In this document: positions 8,835 through 17,255 of the stretch, piece by piece
Layout of the letters: each line of letters begins with the position of its first letter
Position numbering within the stretch: the first letter of the stretch is position 1
Source of the DNA: JBBIJH01 sp037446075
GTDB taxonomy: Bacteria > Bacteroidota > Ignavibacteria > UBA10030 > JAHEZR01
Assembly: GCA_037446075.1 (NCBI GenBank)
Contig: JBBIJH010000015.1
Location: 1 to 31,051, forward strand
Direction: 5' to 3'
DNA: 31,051 nucleotides
Notes under the pieces: generated by a model
What the model was told of the DNA's origin: nothing
Database searches by the model: none
The model's input: the letters and a program-made list of their open reading frames with translations, nothing else
Position numbers and translations under genes: made by a program

Positions 8835-9805
8835 TCACTCTTAGAGAGATTTCGGCGCCGATTCGAGAGGAGCTTCGCACCTTCCAGGACCACTTTAGGA
8901 ATGCGATGCGCTCGAAGGTTGGACTCGTCGATGTGATTGCACGATATCTGCTCCGCCAGAAAGGGAAAAAAATTCGCCCTATCCTTGTCCTTCTGACGAG
9001 CAAGGTTTGTGGTGGGACGACTCCCGCCACGTATCGTGCTGCAACTCTAGTGGAAATTCTTCACACTGCAACCCTCATCCACGACGATGTCGTCGATGGG
9101 GCAGACACGCGGCGTGGACTGGCGTCCATCAACGCGATATGGAAGAACAAAGTAGCTGTCCTGATGGGCGATTATCTCCTTTCGCGTGGTCTCTTGCTCT
9201 CATTGGAAAGAGAAGATTTCTATTTCCTGAAAGTTCTCTCGGATGCGGTCCGGAGAATGAGCGAGGGGGAAATCCTTCAGATCGAGAAAAGCCGCCGCCT
9301 AGATATTGACGAAGAGACTTACTTGAAGATCATCTCCGACAAGACAGCATCTCTCATCTCGACGTGCTGTGAGCTTGGAGCTGCAAGCACAACTCCGGAC
9401 GAAGAGAAGTGGAAGCAAATGCGATCATTTGGCGAGAACATCGGCATGGCATTTCAGATCCGCGATGACCTCCTAGATCACATGGGAACCAAGAGCATGA
9501 CGGGAAAACCGACGGGCCTTGACACGAAGGAGAAAAAGCTGACACTGCCCTTGATCCACGCTTTCAGAAAAGCCCCGCGGAAAGAGCGGAAAGCGATCAT
9601 GCAACTAATCAAGAGTCAGGCCAGCCGAAACGGGAAGATTCGAATTCGGGAGTTTGTGAAGACCTACGGCGGAATTGACTACGCAATCCGGAAGGCAGAG
9701 TACTACTCGAACTTAGCCCGAGAGGAACTTCAACCTTTTCCTGATTCCCCGAGTAAGACTGCCCTCCTGAAGTTCATCGACTTCGTAACCGCGAGATCCA
9801 ATTAG
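8831..9805 (+). CDS. Polyprenyl diphosphate synthase (long-chain trans-type)
   Basis: 324 residues, trans-isoprenyl diphosphate synthase family. It condenses isopentenyl diphosphate onto allylic primers to make the side chain of menaquinone or another polyprenyl. Both Asp-rich motifs are visible: LIHDDVVD (Asp85-Asp89) and QIRDDLLD around residue 215. RQKGKKIRP near residue 43 is the substrate-binding Lys/Arg region. The start is TTG 8831, overlapping the tatC stop, but with a strong GGAGGAA at 8816-8822, so the unusual codon is well supported. Its probable product chain (octaprenyl or similar) would fit the quinol-oxidising complex encoded at the right of the window; that link is an inference. 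Confidence 0.9.
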   Translation: MITLREISAPIREELRTFQDHFRNAMRSKVGLVDVIARYLLRQKGKKIRPILVLLTSKVCGGTTPATYRAATLVEILHTATLIHDDVVDGADTRRGLASINAIWKNKVAVLMGDYLLSRGLLLSLEREDFYFLKVLSDAVRRMSEGEILQIEKSRRLDIDEETYLKIISDKTASLISTCCELGAASTTPDEEKWKQMRSFGENIGMAFQIRDDLLDHMGTKSMTGKPTGLDTKEKKLTLPLIHAFRKAPRKERKAIMQLIKSQASRNGKIRIREFVKTYGGIDYAIRKAEYYSNLAREELQPFPDSPSKTALLKFIDFVTARSN

Positions 9806-9852
9806 TCTAAGCTCCCTGATTTCCAGAACAACGTTGACGAAGAAGCCCGTAC

Positions 9853-11229
9853 CTACTGTGGGATGTTGAACTGCTTTGTCGATACGGACTGCCCACCATA
9901 TTGATCAGTGGCAGAGAGCTTTAGGTACACTGCAGGAGGTTTCCCTTCAAGGCTAACAGTGATCGTGAACGTCGTTCCGGCAACCTTATCAAGCCGGGCG
10001 ATGCCCGCAGGCTGCGCCTGAAGGGAAAGCCTAACGGGCCCCCCCGTCGGATCGGAAGAAGCTACCGAGATCGTGAGGACATTTCGTGAACGGTCCAAGT
10101 TCTGCTGGACCCACTTGATTTGCGGTGGAGGTGGAGCGCTCAACGAGACGGTGTGTTCCTTCACCAATGTTCCTCTATACAAGACTCTAAAGAGTAACGT
10201 GTTCCAGGTCTTATCAGGAATCACACTTACTCTTGGGACCACTGGTTTCGTCCAGATCGAGTATCCATCGTGCGATGCGTCAACGCTTAGATCCAGGGGG
10301 TTCAATCCCACTAGTTGGCCGTCGAATGTATACGGGATGCCCCAAAATCCTTTTGCCGAGGGGGTGGTGATGAAGGTTGCCGGGAGTACCTCGACGTTAA
10401 AGGTCACAGAAGCCCGGTCTTTCTCTCCAAACCCACGGTTCGCGTCTGCACTGACCGTGAAGGTGCTTTTCCCGAGGGTGGGTTTATCCCATGCCATGAG
10501 AACATAGGATTCGGCGGCGCTCCCCATTTCAATTCTTCCAGGCGCGCTAACAGCGAAAGAGACCCTCTGGAGGTTTTCTGTCCCACCGACGAAGATCTTT
10601 TTCTTGTATGGCGGACCAAGGACCCAATTCTCTTGAGCTTCCTGAACACTGAGAGTGAGCTGCGGCGGGATGACACCAGTTCTTGCCACCTTTGCCAGAA
10701 GGACAGTCGTGTCCCGATCTACCATTTCGAGGGCTGCAGAGTATGGGATGGCATAAGTAGTATCTCCAATAGAGACCCGCATCAGATTGCCTTCTGTGAT
10801 GATCCGTCTTTTGTATCCAGAAACATAAAACTTGTACGTCCCTTCCTGAAGCGGGGGGCAGATGAGGATCCCATCTCCGCTGTCATTCCTTACCGCTCCG
10901 AGCAATCCTTGGCTCTGAACCTCTCCGTTCTCGAGCAGCTTCTCTGCCCGCTCCAGAGCAAACGTAACGTCGTTCTTCTCAATTGGACCCTCCACTTTGA
11001 TTCGCAAGGCGACTGAGTCGCGGGTCTGCGTTCGAGACGGTTCGATGAAGATCCTTGTCGTATCGACATAGGCAGCCAACTGGAGAGGTTTGACATACAC
11101 AGATATTAGATGCGCAATAACTTCATCGCGCTGCTTGAGCAAGTGATCGCGTTCCACCGTGATAGCAAAGACAGTGATAATAGCAACGATATAGAGAACG
11201 AAGTAGAAAGAAAGGCTAGATGTCTTCAT
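9853..11229 (-). CDS. GldM/PorM-like envelope protein (single TM, periplasmic beta domains)
   Basis: 458 residues from ATG 11229, 4 nt after the GldL-like stop; an open frame continues 22 codons further upstream but that would overlap the previous gene. One membrane helix (about residues 7-25, FYFVLYIVAIITVFAIT) is followed by a short helical stretch and then roughly 400 residues of beta-rich sequence. Several Ig-like segments can be guessed (around residues 65-125, 125-215, 215-300, 300-370, 370-458). A single N-terminal helix plus a large periplasmic beta-domain rod, encoded right after a GldL-like gene, is the architecture of GldM/PorM, the rotor-like part of the type IX secretion motor. 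The first residues MKTSSLSFYF lack the Arg that precedes the helix in typical GldM, so homology is remote and unproven. Confidence 0.55.
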   Translation of the reverse strand: MKTSSLSFYFVLYIVAIITVFAITVERDHLLKQRDEVIAHLISVYVKPLQLAAYVDTTRIFIEPSRTQTRDSVALRIKVEGPIEKNDVTFALERAEKLLENGEVQSQGLLGAVRNDSGDGILICPPLQEGTYKFYVSGYKRRIITEGNLMRVSIGDTTYAIPYSAALEMVDRDTTVLLAKVARTGVIPPQLTLSVQEAQENWVLGPPYKKKIFVGGTENLQRVSFAVSAPGRIEMGSAAESYVLMAWDKPTLGKSTFTVSADANRGFGEKDRASVTFNVEVLPATFITTPSAKGFWGIPYTFDGQLVGLNPLDLSVDASHDGYSIWTKPVVPRVSVIPDKTWNTLLFRVLYRGTLVKEHTVSLSAPPPPQIKWVQQNLDRSRNVLTISVASSDPTGGPVRLSLQAQPAGIARLDKVAGTTFTITVSLEGKPPAVYLKLSATDQYGGQSVSTKQFNIPQ

Positions 11230-11233
11230 TGAA

Positions 11234-11908
11234 CTACTGTGAAGCATGGGGTCGGTTGGAAATCCGCTCGGCAAGCTCCGTGAGAAGCTGATCAAACTCT
11301 CTCTTTACACGAACGTTGAATTGATCTCCAACGAGGAGATCCAACTTTGTAGAAAGCAAGGTAACGGAGGAATCAAGTTGACTAAGTTTATCAAACTTGG
11401 CCTCTGCCGAGTGAAGCCGATTCTCGAGGAGTGCAAGCTGGGTGTTGAGCTCACGAATCGTCAGGGCAAGTGTTTCGTACTTGTCTTCGATCGGGGATTG
11501 GCGGAGAACTTCCGGGTTCTCTGTGATAGGCTCTTCGGGCGTGAAATATGTCGTGATAGCCCACATGATCAAGAGCATGAACTCCACTCCGAGCGCAACG
11601 TAGACAACCTGCGTCGGAAGAATCCCCAAAGACCTCAATCCGACGGTGAGTACAAGAAACCCAGCCCCACCGAGGACGAAGCTCTGGACATTGTGTTTAT
11701 AGGTGGGAATAAAAACGTGCTGCATAAACCGCACAAGACCTTTTTTGAAGCCATACGCCCTGACCTCAACTCGCAGCAGGGAGCGCAAGGGTCCTTCCTC
11801 CGTCTCCATCAGCAAGATCATCAAAGAGAGGATCAGGAGCGCCGGCGATGCAAACAAAAGAATTGGAATGAAGAACAAGCTCCGAATTAATCGTGCAAGG
11901 ATGCGCAT
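11234..11908 (-). CDS. GldL/PorL-like inner-membrane protein with coiled-coil tail
   Basis: 224 residues with a strong GGAGGG Shine-Dalgarno before ATG 11908. Residues 8-34 are a hydrophobic N-terminal segment. Residues 76-121 form a two-helix unit, SFVLGGAGFLVLTVGLRSLG then VVYVALGVEFMLLIMWAI. This matches the GldL core, where a helix ending in Gly-x-x-(K/R) is joined by a short loop to a helix with a buried Glu: here Arg92 and Glu109 sit at those positions. Residues 140-195 have heptad-like hydrophobic spacing and should form a coiled coil. GldL uses proton flow to drive GldM. Compared with classical GldL, this protein has an extra N-terminal hydrophobic region. The assignment is by pattern and context. 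Confidence 0.6.
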   Translation of the reverse strand: MRILARLIRSLFFIPILLFASPALLILSLMILLMETEEGPLRSLLRVEVRAYGFKKGLVRFMQHVFIPTYKHNVQSFVLGGAGFLVLTVGLRSLGILPTQVVYVALGVEFMLLIMWAITTYFTPEEPITENPEVLRQSPIEDKYETLALTIRELNTQLALLENRLHSAEAKFDKLSQLDSSVTLLSTKLDLLVGDQFNVRVKREFDQLLTELAERISNRPHASQ

Positions 11909-11920
11909 GGAACCCTCCGA

Positions 11921-13189
11921 TTAGTACACAAGTCTAAACCTTGGTGAAACCATATAGAAGTAGGGCTGCTCCCAAGGCCTCGGACCGCGAAAGACGGGTG
12001 CGGAATACCTCAGGTCCAGATAGATGAAATTCCTTACCAGCTCTACCCACCCATTCAGATAGATGAGCGAGTTGTAATACTGAACATTGACGCCATACGT
12101 GTCCTCTCCGCGCCGAACGTACTCAACTCGGAGGACCGGGCCAAGGAAGTTGAACTTCTCTATCGCCACAATTCTCCCGTCAATTTCTACTTGTCCTAAG
12201 GCTATTTGATGAAACCCCACACCGAGTGTCGCGGTGATGAGATGTCCCGGCTCGCGTATGGGGAGGCGATGCGAATAGGAGAGTTGGCCCACAGTGTGGA
12301 GATAGTATGGTTTTTTACTATCGGTGAGCGCATCTGCGATATACTTCCTCAGTTCACCGACGCTGAAACGAGCGCTAAGAAGATGTGAACCGAGCGGTTG
12401 GTCGAACTCAGACGAAATGNNNNNNNNNNNNNNNNNNNNNNNNNNNNNCGGCCGGATAGCCAGGGGTTCAAGAATCCGCGGCTCTTTCCTGCCAAAGTTA
12501 AGAGGGATCATCACGCCAAGCTTCAATTGATCGAATACTGCCATCACTCGAGCAGTCCCCGACGACCAGAAAGGGTATCCAATTTCATCATGCCCTATCT
12601 TCAACTCAACTCCCCAGCCCCTCCCGAAGAGGAGAGAACCGCCAAAGAGAGAAGCATCCATTGAAACAACGCGGGGCCTTGCCCCAAAGAGGAGCGTCTT
12701 CCGCTGTCTCAGTGGTGCCGGTTCGAGGCGCTTCAAGTAATATTTAGCCGATAGAATCTCCCTCCGGAGTGAATCGTTGAGTACTGTGTGGGTCTCCAGG
12801 GGTCCCATTGTCGTGGGGCCAATGGAGATCTGAAGGATCTCATTCATATCCGGATTCGTCACCACCGTCACGGAGGTATCATGAGGAAGATCCGCATGTC
12901 TTGCACGGAAGACTCTGTAGATCCGCTGCCTGAGGTCTTCATCAAGAACGACCCAAGCCGGGAAATGGGCTCGATAGACGCTGTCGACAACATCAAGAGA
13001 CTGGAGGATTCTCTCTAAGCGTGCCTTGTCTCCCTTTCTTTGTTCAAGATGGGACCTGAGGACACTAACCGAATCAGAGGAAGGAGATTGGGCCCACGAT
13101 TTAATATTCCACCCGATTGCCGCCAAGACGAACAGAAAGCTTGTGGCAAAACGGATTAACGGGGAACTACGAACTGTCCTCGGGGCCAT
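11921..13189 (-). CDS. Putative outer-membrane barrel protein, paralogue of upstream gene
   Basis: About 422 residues from ATG 13189 (an open TTG at 13219 is less likely, since residues after the ATG give a normal signal peptide: basic start, LIRFATSFLFVLAAIGWN, then WAQ). Residues 30-130 are helical and charged; the rest looks like a beta barrel, with GVELKIGHDEIGYPFWSSG and the C-terminal YFYMVSPRFRLVY ending in an aromatic residue. It is clearly related to the next gene upstream over most of its length. The N run at 12420-12448 falls inside it, and the frame is kept across the gap. It lies 12 nt before the GldL-like gene, so it is in the PorP/SprF position of a type IX operon, but I cannot show PorP homology. 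Confidence 0.6.
   Translation of the reverse strand: MAPRTVRSSPLIRFATSFLFVLAAIGWNIKSWAQSPSSDSVSVLRSHLEQRKGDKARLERILQSLDVVDSVYRAHFPAWVVLDEDLRQRIYRVFRARHADLPHDTSVTVVTNPDMNEILQISIGPTTMGPLETHTVLNDSLRREILSAKYYLKRLEPAPLRQRKTLLFGARPRVVSMDASLFGGSLLFGRGWGVELKIGHDEIGYPFWSSGTARVMAVFDQLKLGVMIPLNFGRKEPRILEPLAIRPXXXXXXXXXXISSEFDQPLGSHLLSARFSVGELRKYIADALTDSKKPYYLHTVGQLSYSHRLPIREPGHLITATLGVGFHQIALGQVEIDGRIVAIEKFNFLGPVLRVEYVRRGEDTYGVNVQYYNSLIYLNGWVELVRNFIYLDLRYSAPVFRGPRPWEQPYFYMVSPRFRLVY
12420..12448. other. Assembly gap (29 N)
   Basis: Run of 29 N inside the second barrel gene; the reading frame is the same on both sides, so the stated gap length may be about right, but about ten residues are unknown. Confidence 0.95.
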
Positions 13190-13225
13190 ATTAATCTCTG
13201 TTGTCAATCCTTGACTCAATCGTCT

Positions 13226-14587
13226 TCAGATGGTCACGCGAAGCCGAGGAGAGATGATCACAAAGCTTTTGTTCTCCCATTTCCGTGAATCTCGAAGAAG
13301 CGGCATTGCATACTTCATTTCAAGACTTAGCACATTCCGCACGATTTCCAACCAACCAGTGACAAGGACAGCGTAATCATAGTACTGGAGACTGCCCCCG
13401 AATTTTTGAGTGGCGCTCTTGTTCAAATACTCGATCTTCACAAATGGGCTGGGATAGATATGTTTTGCTACTTCAACGATTCTTTCCTCCGGCCTCGCGT
13501 CAAGAGAATCCCTATTCGCTTTCTCCAAACGAGCCTCGAGAACGCGGTGATATCCGAGACCAACCTTTACACGTATGAGATCCGCGGGGCTCAGAGAGAT
13601 ACCGAAAGAGTAGTATCCTTGGACAATACTCGAGACATATGCGAAATCGTCGGGATCCGTTAGCGCGCGAGTGTCCAGGTCTGTCAAACGCGTGAAGGAG
13701 AGCAAACCCCCAATCGGTCCAAAATCAAATTCTCCGACCATTCCTCGCGTACCATTTAGTTTGCGACTCTGAATCGGGAACGGAGGAAAGGTCTTGTCTG
13801 AACGGAGGCCCGCCGTGAAAGGCATCTCGATTCCAAACTTAATCCTCTTATAGGTCGCCATGATCATCGTTTTCCCCGATGTCCAGAATGGAAAACCAAT
13901 CTCGTCACATCCGACCCGGAGCTCTCCCCCCCAATTAGGCCCGACCCTAAAAATCAGGCCGTACAGCGAAAGGTCAAGCTTGGCCTTCTCGGGGTCCGGG
14001 TTTCTGTGAATTGTGACTGGTGAGAACTCTTCCAGCAGTTTATCATAGGGCGTGAAGTCATCTTCAAACCTCGTCGGCAACCTAAATGAGGGGTCCCTCA
14101 TTTCAATATGTTTTGAATACCTGTAACTCTGGGCCACCCGCTCGTAGAGTTGGTCGTCCCCAGACTTTCTGAGGGCTTCTTTCAGCAACACCCCTTTGAA
14201 GACCGCTGTGCCGAAACGAACCTCGATAAGATCGCCCGCCTCTGTCGCCAAGACTTCTGCTTCTGCGCCAGCTTCAGATTGCACGGAGGAGTCCGCCGCA
14301 ACAAAAGCATAGAATACGGAATCACGAAGTTCCGGGTTACTGATGACCCATGACTTGGCCGCAGTGTGTTGAATCAGTCTGCGGTCCGTCGTTGCGGATT
14401 CGAGGATGTGCTGAAGCAGGCGGATGTCTTCGTCCACGATCTTGAGAGAATCTCTCAGAGTCTTAAGCGTGGAGCGAGGGTCGGCGATCCCTTTCATGCC
14501 CTCCTGGGCAATCAAATGGGATTGGTTGTGCAGGAGCAGGGCGCTGATTAGGACGCCGAGGAGGAAGATTGCCTTCTTCGGTCTCAT
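13226..14587 (-). CDS. Putative outer-membrane barrel protein (first of tandem pair)
   Basis: 453 residues with an N-terminal signal peptide (KKAIFLLGVLISALLLHNQ, then AQ). Residues 35-150 are predicted helical (LRDSLKIVDEDIRLLQHILE). After them comes barrel-like sequence containing GGELRVGCDEIGFPFWTSGK and the end VIISPRLRVTI. The same blocks recur in the next gene (CDEIGFPFWTSG against HDEIGYPFWSSG; SLQYYDYAVLVTGWLEIVRN against NVQYYNSLIYLNGWVELVRN), so the two arose by duplication. A helical periplasmic head plus a barrel, together with GldL- and GldM-like genes downstream, suggests an envelope-spanning machine. Function unknown. ATG 14587 overlaps the stop of a possible small gene (ATGA). 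Confidence 0.6.
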   Translation of the reverse strand: MRPKKAIFLLGVLISALLLHNQSHLIAQEGMKGIADPRSTLKTLRDSLKIVDEDIRLLQHILESATTDRRLIQHTAAKSWVISNPELRDSVFYAFVAADSSVQSEAGAEAEVLATEAGDLIEVRFGTAVFKGVLLKEALRKSGDDQLYERVAQSYRYSKHIEMRDPSFRLPTRFEDDFTPYDKLLEEFSPVTIHRNPDPEKAKLDLSLYGLIFRVGPNWGGELRVGCDEIGFPFWTSGKTMIMATYKRIKFGIEMPFTAGLRSDKTFPPFPIQSRKLNGTRGMVGEFDFGPIGGLLSFTRLTDLDTRALTDPDDFAYVSSIVQGYYSFGISLSPADLIRVKVGLGYHRVLEARLEKANRDSLDARPEERIVEVAKHIYPSPFVKIEYLNKSATQKFGGSLQYYDYAVLVTGWLEIVRNVLSLEMKYAMPLLRDSRKWENKSFVIISPRLRVTI

Positions 14588-14796
14588 TCTGGTTCCATTA
14601 CGAGGAGTTTTTCATCCAGGGACATCGTGCACTCCTCCCCAGAGCTGCACGGCATGAGGGGGTTCAAACTTCGTACCAACCAATGAAACTTAAAAAAAAT
14701 CCCTAAACTAACAAGAGTAAAAATGATTTCCCGATAAGAATCTACAAAGAGCGTGGTAACATCGATCATCCGCCGGTACTCACTCCAGCCCCTCAT
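14584..14796 (-). CDS. Candidate small membrane protein coupled to barrel gene
   Basis: 70 residues from ATG 14796, with GAGG 8 nt upstream. One hydrophobic segment (IIFTLVSLGIFF) lies in the middle and the C-terminus is acidic (SLDEKLLVMEPE). Its TGA overlaps the ATG of the first barrel gene (ATGA), the same coupling seen elsewhere in this window, and codon choice looks ordinary. No family recognised. It may still be chance; the frame stays open further upstream without good starts. Confidence 0.4.
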   Translation of the reverse strand: MRGWSEYRRMIDVTTLFVDSYREIIFTLVSLGIFFKFHWLVRSLNPLMPCSSGEECTMSLDEKLLVMEPE

Positions 14797-15055
14797 ACTG
14801 CAGACCTCAATAAAATCTAAGGGATGCACGCAGATGAAACCGAAAACAACCTTCACCTCTCTACATCCACCGGCAGGAGCGAGGCACATCTTGAAGAACT
14901 CGGGAAGTAGGCTGCGGGGATAGGGGTCGTGGGAGTGAAGTTCTCTGATTGATCCATTAAATGGATTTCCCGAACTGGGCGTTGCTTCTCCCGTTTCCTT
15001 TCCAGCGGAATTCGAGGACCTCTGCCACGCAATTCGGAACTATCCTCACCATCGT

Positions 15056-15979
15056 TTAATCGTACACGAAAGTGAGCCATCCGTATTTGTCCTTCGCCTC
15101 ATGAACTACCTCAAAGAACGCCCTCTGGAGTTTTCTAGTCACCGGTCCCGGTTTTCCATTCCCAATCTTCACCTTATCAACAGAACGGATTGGCGTGATC
15201 TCCGCCGCAGTCCCGCAGAAGAAAAGCTCATCGGCGATATAAAGCATCTCGCGAGGTAGGTTGGCCTCCACAACTTCATAACCGAGGTCCCTCGCCAGAA
15301 CTTTAACAGCACTCCGGGTCACACCGGGGAGAATGGCGGAATATAACGGAGGAGTATAGACAATCCCATCCTTGATCAAGAAGAGATTCTCGCCGCTTCC
15401 CTCGCTTACATTCCCGAAGTAATCCAGGGCAATGGCTTCCACGTAACCCTGAGCCAGCGCTTCGAGCTTGATTAACTGAGAGCTGAGATAGTTTCCCCCA
15501 GCTTTCGCCATTGTTGGGAACGTGTTCGGTGCAGGCCTCTGCCATGTCGAAACGCACACGTCGATCCCCTTTTCCAGCGCGTCGGGCCCGAGGTAACTCC
15601 CCCACTCCCACACTGCAACAGCGGTCTCAACGGGACAGGGAAGCGGATTCACACCGACCTCGCCGTAACCCCGATAGACAATGGGGCGAATGTAGCATGC
15701 TTTCAGTTTATTCGCACGGATAGTATCCAGAATCGCCTTCTGGAGCTCCTCTCGACTGTAACGCGGTTCCGTTCTGTAGATTCTCAACGATCCAAAAAGC
15801 CGATCGAGATGTGCATCCAGCCGGAAAATCGCCGGGCCTCTCGCTGTATTGTAACAGCGTATCCCTTCGAACCAGCTGGACCCATAATGGATCACGTGAG
15901 AGAGAATGTGGATCTTCGCATCTTCCCAGTTCACGAGTTTTCCATTCATCCAGATTTTTTCCACTTTCTTTGCCGCCAT
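15056..15979 (-). CDS. ilvE: Branched-chain amino acid aminotransferase
   Basis: 307 residues from ATG 15979; the open frame extends 16 codons upstream but the family begins near KIWMNGKLVNWEDAKI. It transfers the amino group between glutamate and the branched-chain 2-oxo acids with PLP (fold type IV). Visible marks: HVIHYGSSWFEGIRCY, Arg98 in CYIRPIVYRGYGE, the PLP Lys159 in PTMAKAGGNYLSSQ, EAIALDYFGNVSEGSGENLFL and LPGVTRSAV. Full length and intact. It follows the bCerS-like gene by 53 nt on the same strand. Branched-chain amino acids feed iso-fatty acids, so co-location with ceramide genes may be meaningful; that is speculation. Confidence 0.93.
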   Translation of the reverse strand: MAAKKVEKIWMNGKLVNWEDAKIHILSHVIHYGSSWFEGIRCYNTARGPAIFRLDAHLDRLFGSLRIYRTEPRYSREELQKAILDTIRANKLKACYIRPIVYRGYGEVGVNPLPCPVETAVAVWEWGSYLGPDALEKGIDVCVSTWQRPAPNTFPTMAKAGGNYLSSQLIKLEALAQGYVEAIALDYFGNVSEGSGENLFLIKDGIVYTPPLYSAILPGVTRSAVKVLARDLGYEVVEANLPREMLYIADELFFCGTAAEITPIRSVDKVKIGNGKPGPVTRKLQRAFFEVVHEAKDKYGWLTFVYD

Positions 15980-16032
15980 AAATGTACCTGAGAGGTGGAT
16001 GGACAGTGAGAGCCTCCGTGAAGACAATCAAC

Positions 16033-17157
16033 CTACGATAGGCTCATTTCATACATGCGATAGGTTCTGCACCGTTTTGCGTTCAGCGCTTCGAGGCCAC
16101 TATTCATCATCGTGTTGATTTCGAGGACCCAGCCCGCTTCCCCTACCTCGATGCCCTTTGATGTTCCACGATGGAAAAGCTCGGAATAGAAGAGGGCGTC
16201 AATTCCACGTTTCTGGTATTCCGGGAGAATCCCCGCCGCGAACAGACGGATCCGATCAATCTTCGACCGATACCGAAGTACTTGAAGCCAACCCAACGGG
16301 AATAACCGCCCCGTCGGGATTTTCTTCAGCACCTGATTAAAATCCGGAAGCGCCAGTGCGAACCCCACGCTTTTCCCGCTGACCTCTGCAAAAAGAGCCA
16401 AGTCGGGGTCCAAGATTGGCTTCAGATTCTCGGCGAGATTGTCGATTTCTTCTTCTGTCAGGGGTACAAATCCCCAATTCTTTTCCCATGCTCTATTATA
16501 AATCTCCTTCACCCTCTCAACTTCTCGTCGAAAGTTCTTCAGATCCAGTGTGCGGATTTGTACTGAGTTGCGTCGACGGATAAGCTCCGCGAGATGATCA
16601 ACCCTGCTATGCTCCATCGAATCTTTCATGAGGGAATAGCAGTATAAGTCCATCACTTTCTTCAGTCCGTAACTCTCGCATAAGTCTGCGTAATAAGGAG
16701 GGTTGTAGGGTAACATGATAGAGGGGCTGTCATGAAAACCGTCGATGAGCAGGCCAATCTCGTCGTTCATCGAGGGATTTGTGGGTCCTTGCATCGAAGC
16801 GAGAGCTTTCGATTTCAACCAAGCCCGCACAGCGTCAAAGAGAGCCGTGCTCACGGCAGCGTCATTGATCGATTCGAAGAACCCGAAGAACCCAACCTTC
16901 TCTTGATGAAAGGAATTGTAGAGATGGTCGACAATCGCGGCAATGCGGCCCACGAGTTCCCCTTCTCTCTCTGCGATAAAAATCTCTACCTCAGCATGCT
17001 TGAAGAAGGGATTCTTTCTGCGGTCGAGAAGTCTTTTTCTCTCGAGGATCAGTGGGGGAACCCAGTGGGGATTTCCTGCATGAATCTTCCATGGCAATTT
17101 GATGAACCGCAGAAGATCTTTCCTGCCGCGCACTGTCCGCACTGCAACTACACTCAT
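16033..17157 (-). CDS. GNAT-fold acyltransferase, probable bacterial ceramide synthase (bCerS-like)
   Basis: 374 residues with GGGGAG 7 nt before ATG 17157. The N-terminal third (LPWKIHAGNPHWVPPLI...RRKNPFFKHAEVEIFIAEREGELVGRIAAI) and the C-terminal half (LFAEVSGKSVGFALALPDFN, then AAGILPEYQKRGIDALFYSEL, a typical acyl-CoA-binding turn) give a double GNAT-like fold. This is the YghO-like family, to which the bacterial ceramide synthase described in Caulobacter belongs; that enzyme N-acylates the long-chain base. Supporting context: a serine palmitoyltransferase-like gene lies immediately upstream on the same strand and a CerR-like reductase is divergent beyond it. Substrate is not proven by sequence. 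Confidence 0.7.
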   Translation of the reverse strand: MSVVAVRTVRGRKDLLRFIKLPWKIHAGNPHWVPPLILERKRLLDRRKNPFFKHAEVEIFIAEREGELVGRIAAIVDHLYNSFHQEKVGFFGFFESINDAAVSTALFDAVRAWLKSKALASMQGPTNPSMNDEIGLLIDGFHDSPSIMLPYNPPYYADLCESYGLKKVMDLYCYSLMKDSMEHSRVDHLAELIRRRNSVQIRTLDLKNFRREVERVKEIYNRAWEKNWGFVPLTEEEIDNLAENLKPILDPDLALFAEVSGKSVGFALALPDFNQVLKKIPTGRLFPLGWLQVLRYRSKIDRIRLFAAGILPEYQKRGIDALFYSELFHRGTSKGIEVGEAGWVLEINTMMNSGLEALNAKRCRTYRMYEMSLS

Positions 17158-17255
17158 CTCAGTCTCCCCAGAACTCGCCGCGCCTTTTCGGGACAGGTAA
17201 TGCCAGCTTCCACGAAAGACAATACCGATAGTTGGTTGAGGGGAAATCGCACGTG

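Noticed and set aside
10315..11016. 233-codon plus-strand open frame
   Set aside because: Antisense to the GldM-like gene; Cys- and Arg-scattered composition with no domain.
11246..11890. 214-codon open frame on the plus strand opposite the GldL-like gene
   Set aside because: No Shine-Dalgarno or recognisable motif, highly charged composition, and the opposite strand carries a coherent membrane protein with GGAGGG before its ATG.
14952..14966. Inverted repeat ATCCAT-TAA-ATGGAT downstream of ilvE
   Set aside because: Short, AT-rich, and not next to a promoter or followed by a T run; may be chance.
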